The translations under genes and the position numbers were made by a program. Under the pieces are notes generated by a model. The model worked only from the letters and a program-made list of their open reading frames with translations. It ran no database searches and was not told where the DNA came from. A DNA stretch of 64,000 nt, taken from JADLCX01 sp964630785. Lineage in GTDB: Bacteria > Planctomycetota > Phycisphaerae > Phycisphaerales > UBA1924. The stretch covers positions 62,001-126,000 of the forward strand of contig CAZVZG010000007.1 in the NCBI GenBank assembly GCA_964630785.1, read 5' to 3'. Below, one piece after another: positions 9,049 to 16,812 of this stretch. The first letter of the stretch is position 1. Every line of letters starts with the position of its first letter.

Positions 9049-10401
9049 ATGTCGTTGGTTTCCTTCGGACGCATGCGAACGGCCGCCATGAACTCGATCA
9101 ACTCCGGCGTGCTGCCGATCGCGATCGATTTCGGCGTCTCGTCGCTCAAGGTGATCCAGGTGTCCGGCGGCGACACGACCTCCCTCGTGGCCGCGGCCTG
9201 TCTGCCCACGCCCGAAGACTTTCTCTCGGACGCCGCCCGCCGCTACGAGTTCCAGTTCAAGGCCCTGCCGAGGCTGATCAAGTCGGTCGGATTCAAGGGC
9301 AAGCGGGCGGCGTGCGCCATCCCCGCGGCCCAGACGTTCTGCAAGCACATGCAGTTTCCGCGGAGCGACAACGTCGAGCTCCCGGAGCTGGTGCGCCAGG
9401 CGGTGCCGGCCGCGTTGAACTGCGCTTCGGAGGCGCTGGTCTACCGCCACGTGGTCGTCAACGGCGCCACGCCCGTGGGCTCGGTCGCCGGCGCGGGCGC
9501 GTCGGGCGGGCCCGGCGCGGGGCCGTCGGGCGGCGGCGCCAAGCAGGAGGTCATCTGCCTGGCCGCGTCGCGGCACTTTGTCGGTCAGATCATGGGCGCG
9601 ATCAGGGAAGCCAAGCTCGAGCCCGTGGGCATGCACCCCGAGTGCTTCGCGACCGTGAAGGCGTTTGAGGAGCTCAACCGGCGCGCCAACGACTCGGGCG
9701 TGGCGACGCTCTATCTCGACATGGCGTACGGGTCCACAAAGGTGTGGGTCTCGCACGGCGACACGCTCGTGTTCGCCAAGACGATCAGCGTCGGCGGGCG
9801 CGACCTGGACCTGGCGGTGTCCCGCTCGGCCGAGTGCGACCTGGCCGCGGCGCGGGCCAAGCGGCTCAACGCGTCCGTGCTCGTGGCCGAGCCCCGGCGC
9901 CCGGGCGCCGTCGGCACCACGGCGACGCCCACGCCCGGAGGGCTGGCGATGCTCGCGGCCGCGATGGCCAAGGACGGTCACCGGGTCCCCGACTCCTCGC
10001 CGGCGATCGCCACCGAAGAGGACCGACGGGCCGACGGCCTGCCGGCGGGGATGACCTCCGATGTTTCGACGCACGCCGAGACGCCGGTCGCTCCGTTGGA
10101 GTTCGACGTCCGCGAGCCGCTGGAGATTCTCACCGACGAGATCGCCGGCTGCCTGCGCTACCACCAGTCGCTCTTCGGCGGACGCCGGGTCGACCGGGTG
10201 ATCTTTGTCGGTGGCGAGTCCCGCCACCGTGGACTGTGCCAGCACGTGGCCAAGAAAGTGCGCGTGCCGGCCCATGTCGCGGACCCGCTGGCCAGGATGG
10301 CCCGCACCGGGCGCGAGCCGTGCCACGGAGTCGACTTCGGCGCCATGCAGCCCGGCTGGACGGTTGCCTACGGACTGAGCCTGTGCCCCACCGACGTGTG
10401 A
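9049..10401 (+). CDS. pilM: Type IV pilus assembly protein PilM
   Basis: 450 residues, cytoplasmic actin-like ATPase-fold protein that binds the N-terminus of PilN and links the inner-membrane ring to the motor. AIDFGVSSLKVIQV is the phosphate-1 motif typical of PilM; VIFVGGESRHRGL near the C-terminus is the adenosine/phosphate motif. The ATG at 9049 is chosen because GGGAGG lies 8 nt before it. It is the first gene of a plus-strand operon (pilM-N-O-P-like, ATPase). A Gly/Ala/Ser linker (about residues 145-165) and a long loop after residue 280 are lineage additions. Confidence 0.88.
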   Translation: MSLVSFGRMRTAAMNSINSGVLPIAIDFGVSSLKVIQVSGGDTTSLVAAACLPTPEDFLSDAARRYEFQFKALPRLIKSVGFKGKRAACAIPAAQTFCKHMQFPRSDNVELPELVRQAVPAALNCASEALVYRHVVVNGATPVGSVAGAGASGGPGAGPSGGGAKQEVICLAASRHFVGQIMGAIREAKLEPVGMHPECFATVKAFEELNRRANDSGVATLYLDMAYGSTKVWVSHGDTLVFAKTISVGGRDLDLAVSRSAECDLAAARAKRLNASVLVAEPRRPGAVGTTATPTPGGLAMLAAAMAKDGHRVPDSSPAIATEEDRRADGLPAGMTSDVSTHAETPVAPLEFDVREPLEILTDEIAGCLRYHQSLFGGRRVDRVIFVGGESRHRGLCQHVAKKVRVPAHVADPLARMARTGREPCHGVDFGAMQPGWTVAYGLSLCPTDV

Positions 10402-10478
10402 CCACGAGTTGAAGTCTCGACCGCAAGGACCCGCTTCCCGACACCGATACCGCCCATGAACACCCAGAGGAAACAATC

Positions 10479-11369
10479 ATGAGCCCGTTCAACAAGAGGC
10501 CCGGCGCCGGCTCCATGGTCGGCGGCGGCGCGGGGGGGTCGTTCCTTCCGGAGGATTACCTCCGGCGCAAAGGCGAGCGCCGCTCGATCGTCATCTCGCT
10601 GGCGCTGTTCGCGATCGTGACGATGGGCGTGGTCGGCGCGTTCTTCGTGACGCACCGGCAGTGGAACACGGTCAAGGAGCGTCAGTCTGCGATCAACGCG
10701 GAGTACGCCCTGGAGACGCAGAAGATCGAGCAGCTCAACCAGCTCGAGGCGACCAAGTCCGAGATGCTCGAGAAGGCCGAGGTTACGACCGCGCTGGTCG
10801 AGAAGGTCCCCCGTTCGATTCTTCTGGCCGAGCTGATCAACCGGATGCCCAAGCAGTTGACGCTGACGGAGTTCGACCTCAAGTCCAGCCGAATCAAGGA
10901 AGCCGTCAAGCCCAACAACGTCAAGAGCAAGCCACGCTCTCTGGCCGGCCCCAAGACCCGCGCCGAGATCGCGGCCAACGCCAAAGCCAAGGCCAAGGCG
11001 GAAGAGGACGAGAAACCCAAGCCGGTCGTGCCCAAGTTTGAGTACAAGGTCGAGATGGTCGGGCTTTCGGTGAGCGATGAGGATGTGGCGGACTACGTCA
11101 CCGCGCTCAACGAGTGCCCGCTGCTCCAGAAAGTCGACCTGATCTACTCAGGGGCAGTCTCGATCGACGACATCGACATGCGGAAGTTCCGCATCGAGGC
11201 GATGATCAAGCCGACGGCCGACGCCCGCAAGATCGAGCCCCTGCACGTTCCCCGCCTGCCGAGCATCCCGGGCCTTACGGCCCCGGCCCCCAGGTACGAC
11301 GTCAACGACCTCGATCCGACGCACGCACGCCCCGAGCGCTCGACGCAGACCAACGCGGGGAAGGAGTGA
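10479..11369 (+). CDS. pilN: PilN-like pilus assembly membrane protein
   Basis: 296 residues. A short cytoplasmic N-terminus with LPEDYLRRK (the PilM-binding position in PilN) leads into one transmembrane helix (about residues 36-56), a coiled coil (about 60-110) and a ferredoxin-like periplasmic domain (MPKQLTLTEFDL, then FEYKVEMVGL). A Lys/Ala-rich linker interrupts the periplasmic part. GAGGAAA precedes the ATG. Position between pilM and pilO supports the call more than sequence identity does. Confidence 0.78.
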   Translation: MSPFNKRPGAGSMVGGGAGGSFLPEDYLRRKGERRSIVISLALFAIVTMGVVGAFFVTHRQWNTVKERQSAINAEYALETQKIEQLNQLEATKSEMLEKAEVTTALVEKVPRSILLAELINRMPKQLTLTEFDLKSSRIKEAVKPNNVKSKPRSLAGPKTRAEIAANAKAKAKAEEDEKPKPVVPKFEYKVEMVGLSVSDEDVADYVTALNECPLLQKVDLIYSGAVSIDDIDMRKFRIEAMIKPTADARKIEPLHVPRLPSIPGLTAPAPRYDVNDLDPTHARPERSTQTNAGKE

Positions 11370-11375
11370 GCCGCC

Positions 11376-11930
11376 ATGTCACCAGCGATCCGACAACTCG
11401 TGTTCTTCATCGTGCTCCTGGCGCTGCCGATCTCCTCGTACTTCCTGGTGTTCCAGCCGCAGAACAAGGAGATCGAGAAGGCCAGGAAGGAGATCGACCT
11501 CAAGGAGGCGAAGCTCACCAAGCTCCGCGAGTACACGTCCCGCGCGAGCGACCTGCAGCGTGAGAACGACCAGATCAAGGCGGCGATCGAGACGATCCAG
11601 TCGCGCCTGCCCTCGGGCAAGGAGATGGACAACGTCCTGCGCCAGGTCTCGGGCATCGCCGCCAAGTCCAACCTCGAGGTCCCGAACTTCAAGAAGTCCG
11701 ACAAGACCCAGCCGGCGGGGCTCGCCTTCGAGCAGCCGACGGACATCGAGATGGTGGGAGACTTCGACGGCTTCTACAAGTTCCTGCTGGAGCTCGAGAA
11801 GCTGCCCCGCATCACGCGGATCCCCGACATGGAGATCAAGCGCTCCGACAAGGTGAACGGGGAGATGAAGGCCAAGTTCGTGCTGAGCGTCTACTACGAA
11901 GGGACCGGCTCCCCGGAGGGCGTCAAGTGA
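11376..11930 (+). CDS. pilO: PilO-like pilus assembly membrane protein
   Basis: 184 residues. One N-terminal transmembrane helix (LVFFIVLLALPISSYFLVF) is followed by a coiled coil rich in Lys/Glu (about residues 32-75) and a small alpha/beta domain with EMVGDFDGFYKFLLELEKLPRITRI, which matches the PilO consensus. PilO dimerises with PilN in the inner-membrane alignment complex. GGAG lies before the ATG, 6 nt after pilN. The stop overlaps the next start by ATGA. Confidence 0.8.
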   Translation: MSPAIRQLVFFIVLLALPISSYFLVFQPQNKEIEKARKEIDLKEAKLTKLREYTSRASDLQRENDQIKAAIETIQSRLPSGKEMDNVLRQVSGIAAKSNLEVPNFKKSDKTQPAGLAFEQPTDIEMVGDFDGFYKFLLELEKLPRITRIPDMEIKRSDKVNGEMKAKFVLSVYYEGTGSPEGVK

Positions 11931-12682
11931 ACAACGGCAACGACATCGATATGAGTTCGATCGACCCCTCGGCCGAGTCCGGCTCCGCCGGGAGCAAGGC
12001 CCTGCGGACCTCGCCCAAGGGCGAGGGCGAGGGGTCCGTGTTCCGGCTCGACTCGCTCGCGCCCGGCGCGGGCCAGGACGGCGTCGCGCCGCTCCCGGCC
12101 ACGGCGGGGTCGAAGGTCTCGCAGGCCGCGATCTTCTTCGCCGTGCTCATCGTGGTCGGCGGCGGGCTGCTGTTCGCCATGCGGAAGATCGGCATCAACC
12201 CGATGTCCGCGATCGCGAAGATGAACGACCCGGAGGTGGACCTGAGCCGCAACGCCCAGTCGAAAGTCGATCACAGCCGCGTGCTGCGCGACCTCTCGGA
12301 GAGCGCGGTCAAGGGCCAGGTGCCGCCGGAGGAGGTCCAGAAGAACCCCTTCGAGATCCCGCAGGTTGTGCAGGCGGCGGCGGCCGACGAGCCGAACCTC
12401 GACGCCAAGCGCGCCGCCGAGCGGTCGAAGAAGGACGCCGAGGCCCGGGCCCAGAAGATCGCTTCGACGCTCGCCGGCCTGCGCGTGCACAGCATCATCG
12501 ACGGGAGCAACCCCGTCGCGCGGATCAACGACGAGGCCGTCCGCATCGGCGACACCGTCGCGGAGTTCTTCACGGTCAAGGCGATCCACGGGCGCGGCGT
12601 CGAGCTCGAGTGCGACGGGCAGCGCTACACCGTGTCGCTCGACGACGAGAACGTCAAGAAGCCCACGCGGAGGCGGAAGTAA
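11927..12682 (+). CDS. PilP/GspC-like inner-membrane pilus protein
   Basis: 251 residues. About 55 disordered residues are followed by one transmembrane helix (AAIFFAVLIVVGGGLLFAM), a charged linker and a small C-terminal beta domain (LRVHSIIDGSNPVARINDEAVRIGD...GVELECDGQRYTV). That domain has the shape of the PilP/GspC homology region that contacts the secretin. Its place directly after pilO supports a PilP role. It is not a lipoprotein, unlike proteobacterial PilP. No secretin gene is in the window. Confidence 0.6.
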   Translation: MNNGNDIDMSSIDPSAESGSAGSKALRTSPKGEGEGSVFRLDSLAPGAGQDGVAPLPATAGSKVSQAAIFFAVLIVVGGGLLFAMRKIGINPMSAIAKMNDPEVDLSRNAQSKVDHSRVLRDLSESAVKGQVPPEEVQKNPFEIPQVVQAAAADEPNLDAKRAAERSKKDAEARAQKIASTLAGLRVHSIIDGSNPVARINDEAVRIGDTVAEFFTVKAIHGRGVELECDGQRYTVSLDDENVKKPTRRRK

Positions 12683-12763
12683 CCCCCGCTCACGCGGCCG
12701 ATCGCGTGAGATCCCGGATGGTGTGCGCGGTGAGGGCTGGTTTGTCCGCCGGAGGCCGAAGAC

Positions 12764-14863
12764 GTGGGTAAGTTCGACATCGACGACATCCTGAACGACC
12801 TGGGTGTCAACCCCGACGATCCGAACTCGGCGCGGAAGCCGCGCCGCCACCTTCCCGGCCCCGGTGCGCCCGACGAGGGTGGGCCGGCCCGGCGCCTCCA
12901 GCCGCGGCACGCGGTCGACCGGGCCGAGCGGTCGTTCAGCCCGCTGCCGGCGATGCCCAGCGGCCAGCGCGCCTTCGGCCTGGCCCCCGGCGCGGACACA
13001 TCCGACGATCCGGCGGTGCCGGTCAAGCCGCCCGAGACGCCGCGTTCGGCCGTGGGCGAGGCCCTGAGCTCGATCTATCTGCCCGAGGCGGGCGAGGCCG
13101 CCGGCGTCACGGGCGCGGGCGGGGCGAGCGATGGGGAACTCACCGATCAGCTCGTCGCTCAGGGCGTGATCACGCCGGCGCAGGCGGGATCGGCCCTGCA
13201 GATCGTCCGGGGTTCGCCCGGCCGTCGCATGACCGACGTGCTCGTCGAGCAGGGCGCCGATGAGATCCGCGTGTACCAGGCGGTGGCCGCGGTCGCCGAC
13301 GTGCCCTTCGAGCGGGTGGACCTCGACAAGGGTCTGGACGGCGGCTTCGACGGCACGATGCTCCAGAGGCTCACGCACGGCTTCTGCAAGGACCACATGG
13401 TGCTGCCGCTGCGCGTCACCAAGACCCAGCCTGGCGCGCCCGGGCGTGTGGTGATCGCCTCGACGAGCCCCGAGGACGTGTTCCTCCTCGACGAGGTGCG
13501 CCGCCGGCTCGGCGTGGCGAGCGTGAAGCTCGTGGTCGTTCCGCCCATCGACATCCGCACGGCTCTTGACATTGTGGGTCAGCAGCAGAGTGCAGAGCAG
13601 GACGTCGATATCTCCGAGATCCTCTCGGAGGTGGACGAGGGCGACGTCCAGGTCGAGAAAGTCAAGGAGAGCCAGGAGGTCGATCTCGAGGCACAGGCCG
13701 CCGAGAGCCCGGTCATCCGCTACGTGAACTACATCATCCAGAACGCCGTGAAGGAGGGCGCGTCGGATATCCACGTCGAGCCGTGCGAGAAGAAGCTCAA
13801 GGTCCGCTACCGGATCGACGGTGTGCTCTTCGAGTTCATGAACCCGCCGGCGTCGATGGCCGCGGCCATCACGTCGCGCCTGAAGATCATGGCGAATCTG
13901 GACATCTCCGAGCGGAGATTGCCGCAGGACGGGCGCATCCGCTGCGCGGTCGCCGGGCGCAAGCTCGACCTGCGCGTCTCGACGCTGCCCAATACGTATG
14001 GCGAGAAGACCGTCATGCGTATCCTCGACACCAAGAGCATCAACGTTGATCTGGACGCGCTTGGCTTTGACCCGCAGACGCTCGAGATCTGGAAGAAGGC
14101 CGTCGACGAGCCGCACGGCATCGTGCTGGTGACCGGCCCCACCGGCTCGGGAAAAACGACCACGCTGTACGCCTCGCTGCGGCAGATGGACAAGAACACG
14201 ATGAACGTGTCGACCGTCGAGGACCCGGTCGAGTATCACCTCGACGGCGTCACGCAGACGCAGATGCACGACAAGATCGGCATGACGTTCTCCAAGGCGC
14301 TCAAGGCCCTGCTCCGCCAGGACCCGGACGTGATCATGCTGGGCGAGGTGCGAGACTTGGAGACGGCCCAGACCGCCATCCAGGCCGCGCTCACCGGCCA
14401 CCTGGTGCTCTCCACACTGCACACCAACGACGCGCCCAGCTCCATCACGCGCCTGGTGAACATCGGCCTGGAACCCTTCCTCGTCGGTGCGGCCGTGCGC
14501 GCCGTGCTGGCTCAGCGGCTGGTGCGACGCCTGTGCGCCGTGTGCAAGGCCAACGAGCAGCCCACCGAGGAGCACGCCGAGTTCATGGCCATGAACGGCC
14601 TGGACCCCGCGGCCGTGTTCGTCGCCAAGGGCTGCGACAAATGCCGCAACCGCGGGTACTCGGGGCGCGTGGGCATCTACGAGCTGCTCAGCGTCGACGA
14701 TCAGCTCCGCGACGTGATCGCCCGTAACCCCAACGTGTCGGAGTTCCGGCGCATCTGCATGGAACGCGGCATGGTGTCGCTGCGGCAGGACGGCATGTCG
14801 AAGGTGGCCAAGGGCCTGACGACGATTGAAGAGGTCGTCCGTGCGACCGACGCGAGCGCGTGA
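12764..14863 (+). CDS. PilB/GspE-family secretion or pilus assembly ATPase
   Basis: 699 residues, hexameric cytoplasmic motor. A disordered Pro/Ala-rich N-terminus is followed by a MshEN/GspE N-terminal domain (DQLVAQGVITPAQA, about residues 127-250), then the ATPase core with Walker A GPTGSGKTT (about 455-463), an Asp box, Walker B (MLGEVRD, about 519-525), a His box (LSTLHTNDA) and a four-Cys zinc motif (CAVC...CDKC). The start is GTG at 12764 with GGAGG upstream. MshEN domains often bind c-di-GMP, which would fit the divergent HD-GYP gene. PilB and GspE cannot be told apart here. Confidence 0.9.
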   Translation: MGKFDIDDILNDLGVNPDDPNSARKPRRHLPGPGAPDEGGPARRLQPRHAVDRAERSFSPLPAMPSGQRAFGLAPGADTSDDPAVPVKPPETPRSAVGEALSSIYLPEAGEAAGVTGAGGASDGELTDQLVAQGVITPAQAGSALQIVRGSPGRRMTDVLVEQGADEIRVYQAVAAVADVPFERVDLDKGLDGGFDGTMLQRLTHGFCKDHMVLPLRVTKTQPGAPGRVVIASTSPEDVFLLDEVRRRLGVASVKLVVVPPIDIRTALDIVGQQQSAEQDVDISEILSEVDEGDVQVEKVKESQEVDLEAQAAESPVIRYVNYIIQNAVKEGASDIHVEPCEKKLKVRYRIDGVLFEFMNPPASMAAAITSRLKIMANLDISERRLPQDGRIRCAVAGRKLDLRVSTLPNTYGEKTVMRILDTKSINVDLDALGFDPQTLEIWKKAVDEPHGIVLVTGPTGSGKTTTLYASLRQMDKNTMNVSTVEDPVEYHLDGVTQTQMHDKIGMTFSKALKALLRQDPDVIMLGEVRDLETAQTAIQAALTGHLVLSTLHTNDAPSSITRLVNIGLEPFLVGAAVRAVLAQRLVRRLCAVCKANEQPTEEHAEFMAMNGLDPAAVFVAKGCDKCRNRGYSGRVGIYELLSVDDQLRDVIARNPNVSEFRRICMERGMVSLRQDGMSKVAKGLTTIEEVVRATDASA

Positions 14864-14873
14864 TCGGATCGGA

Positions 14874-15608
14874 TTACGGGGCGAACGGTTTGAGCTTCAG
14901 GTTCGTCCGGTGCTCGTTGACAGGCGTCCCATCGGGCATGTGCCCGCGCATGTAGTCCCTGGTCCACATGTCGCCGCCGGTCTGGGCGTTGTTCGCGAGC
15001 TGGCTCCATCGCTGCTTCGCGAACGCCTCGTAATCCGCCTTGAGCCGCGGATCATCGTCGATGTTCTTGAACGATGGCTCGACCGACCCGAGCAGGTCCA
15101 TCGGGAACGGCGTGAGGTGGCATACGGGGTCGCCCTTGCGGAACCAGACCGGGTTGTTCCGGCGAAGCAGCTTCCAGTTCATCGTGAAAGACGCCGGCGA
15201 CCAATCGGTCTCTACCAGCCCCTCCAGCGGGTGGGCACCGTCGACCCAGAAGTTGCCCGCGCCACGCACCCATGTGCCGAAGCCTCCCGCGGTGCGGAAG
15301 ACCCATGGGACTCGGAACGTAACGATCCCCATCCCGAAGTTGGAGTTGATCTGCTTCTTGGCGCTCTCCGGCCCGTCGTCGCCGAAATCGATCTTGAGGC
15401 TGTCCAGATCGGTGCCGCCGTTCCAAGTGGCCTTGAAACCGATCGGGCAGCGGATCACCCAGCCCGCTTGATTGGCCATCACCAGCGGAAGGCACCGATA
15501 GGCGAACTTCTGCGGCGTGGCGTCCATCCATTCTCGCTTCGGGCTCGCGGGTTCGATCACCCATCCTTCGGTGGTGTTGGTCGCGTAGGCGTGCAGGAAC
15601 TGGCTCAT
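14874..15608 (-). CDS. DUF6065 family protein
   Basis: 244 residues, a Trp-rich globular protein without signal peptide or membrane segment. The GWVIEPASPKREWMD N-terminus, the AGWVIRCPIGF and VTFRVPWVFRT strands, and the YDP/RWSQ tail match my memory of the DUF6065 family. The biochemical function is unknown. It converges on the ATPase gene (10-nt gap) and starts with ATG at 15608. Confidence 0.7.
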   Translation of the reverse strand: MSQFLHAYATNTTEGWVIEPASPKREWMDATPQKFAYRCLPLVMANQAGWVIRCPIGFKATWNGGTDLDSLKIDFGDDGPESAKKQINSNFGMGIVTFRVPWVFRTAGGFGTWVRGAGNFWVDGAHPLEGLVETDWSPASFTMNWKLLRRNNPVWFRKGDPVCHLTPFPMDLLGSVEPSFKNIDDDPRLKADYEAFAKQRWSQLANNAQTGGDMWTRDYMRGHMPDGTPVNEHRTNLKLKPFAP

Positions 15609-15693
15609 GGGTGAATGAAAGCGCGGGCTCGGACGAGGGGCGAATCGTCGCGCGTGGTCGCCTCGGGAGCCTGGATGGATGCGGAGGGCCCGC

Positions 15694-16812
15694 CTACGTC
15701 CACAGCGTCCCGCCGCGGGCGTTGTCGAGCAGGACCCGGCGCTGGGCGTTGCTCAGCGGCAGGCCCGCGACGTGGTCCGGCTTCATCCAGAGCCCCCGCC
15801 CGGCCGCGAAGTCGGCGCCGACCTCTGCTCTCCACACGCGGAACAGCACGCGCCGGTGTGTAGTCTGATGCTCGAAGGCCGCGTCGGGGCGCAGTCGCCC
15901 GGGATCGATCCCGACCTCAGCGCCGAGCTGTCCCGCCGTCGGGGCTGCTTCCAAGCTTTCGATCGTGGGCGCCTGCCACAGCCCGGCCCACATGCCCGCG
16001 CCCGGGCGTTGCTCCATGAGCAGGCTGCCATCGGCGCGGACGACGACCGCCACGGCGCAGTACAGCGCCCGCTGACGAACCCGGGCCTTGGCGCGGGGGA
16101 TCTTGTCCTGAATCCCGAGGTCGCGGGCCGCGCAGAACTCACGCACCGGGCAGCGCTCGCACCGGGGCATCGAGGGCGGCGGGGTGCACACGGTGGCGCC
16201 CAACTCCATCACGGCCTCGTTGAGCGCGCCGGGCGACTCCGTCGCGGCGGCCAACGCCTCCGCGTGATCCCACAACCAGCCCTGCACCGAGCGGTCGTCG
16301 CTCGCCGCGTCGCGCCCGTGGATGCGGAGCAGCACGCGGGCCACGTTGCCGTCGACGATGGGGGCCGCCTGTCCGAACGCGATCGACGCGACGGCCCCGG
16401 CCGTGTATCGACCCACGCCCGGCAATCGGCGCAGGTCCGCGACCTCTTTCGGCACGTGTCCGCCGAACTCAGCGACGATCATTCTCGCGGCCGCGTGCAG
16501 GTTCCGGGCGCGCCGGTAGTACCCCATGCCCGACCACTCGGCGAGCACGTCGTGCTCGGCGGCCGCCGCGAGCGCGGCGACGGTCGGAAATCGCTCGATG
16601 AAATGAGGGAATCGCTCGACGACACGGGCGACCTGGGTCTGCTGGAGCATGGCTTCGGAAACGAGCACGAGGTAGGGGTCGCGCCCGCCGGCGGGGCCGG
16701 TCCTCCATGGCAGTGGGCGAGCGGCGGACCTCAGCCACGCCGCCAGACGCGACGCGACCGCCCCGGGCTGGGGCTCCGTGTGCGAGCCCGGCCTCCGGCT
16801 CGCGCGGCTCAC
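15694..16812 (-). CDS. mutY: A/G-specific adenine DNA glycosylase
   Basis: 372 residues. It removes adenine opposite 8-oxoguanine. EAMLQQTQV carries the catalytic Glu, LPGVGRYTAGAVASIAF is the helix-hairpin-helix, and VDGNV carries the catalytic Asp. A C-terminal NUDIX-like domain (MEQRPGAGMWAGLWQAP) recognises 8-oxoG. The GTG start overlaps the yidC stop (GTGA), so the genes are translationally coupled. Odd: the iron-sulfur cluster Cys pattern reads C-x8-C-x2-C-x5-C, whereas the usual first spacing is six. Confidence 0.93.
   Translation of the reverse strand: MSRASRRPGSHTEPQPGAVASRLAAWLRSAARPLPWRTGPAGGRDPYLVLVSEAMLQQTQVARVVERFPHFIERFPTVAALAAAAEHDVLAEWSGMGYYRRARNLHAAARMIVAEFGGHVPKEVADLRRLPGVGRYTAGAVASIAFGQAAPIVDGNVARVLLRIHGRDAASDDRSVQGWLWDHAEALAAATESPGALNEAVMELGATVCTPPPSMPRCERCPVREFCAARDLGIQDKIPRAKARVRQRALYCAVAVVVRADGSLLMEQRPGAGMWAGLWQAPTIESLEAAPTAGQLGAEVGIDPGRLRPDAAFEHQTTHRRVLFRVWRAEVGADFAAGRGLWMKPDHVAGLPLSNAQRRVLLDNARGGTLWT

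Noticed and set aside
11894..14575. 893-codon minus-strand open frame across the pilus operon
   Set aside because: Antisense shadow of pilP-like and the ATPase genes; no motif, and its composition follows the complementary codon positions of the GC-rich genes.
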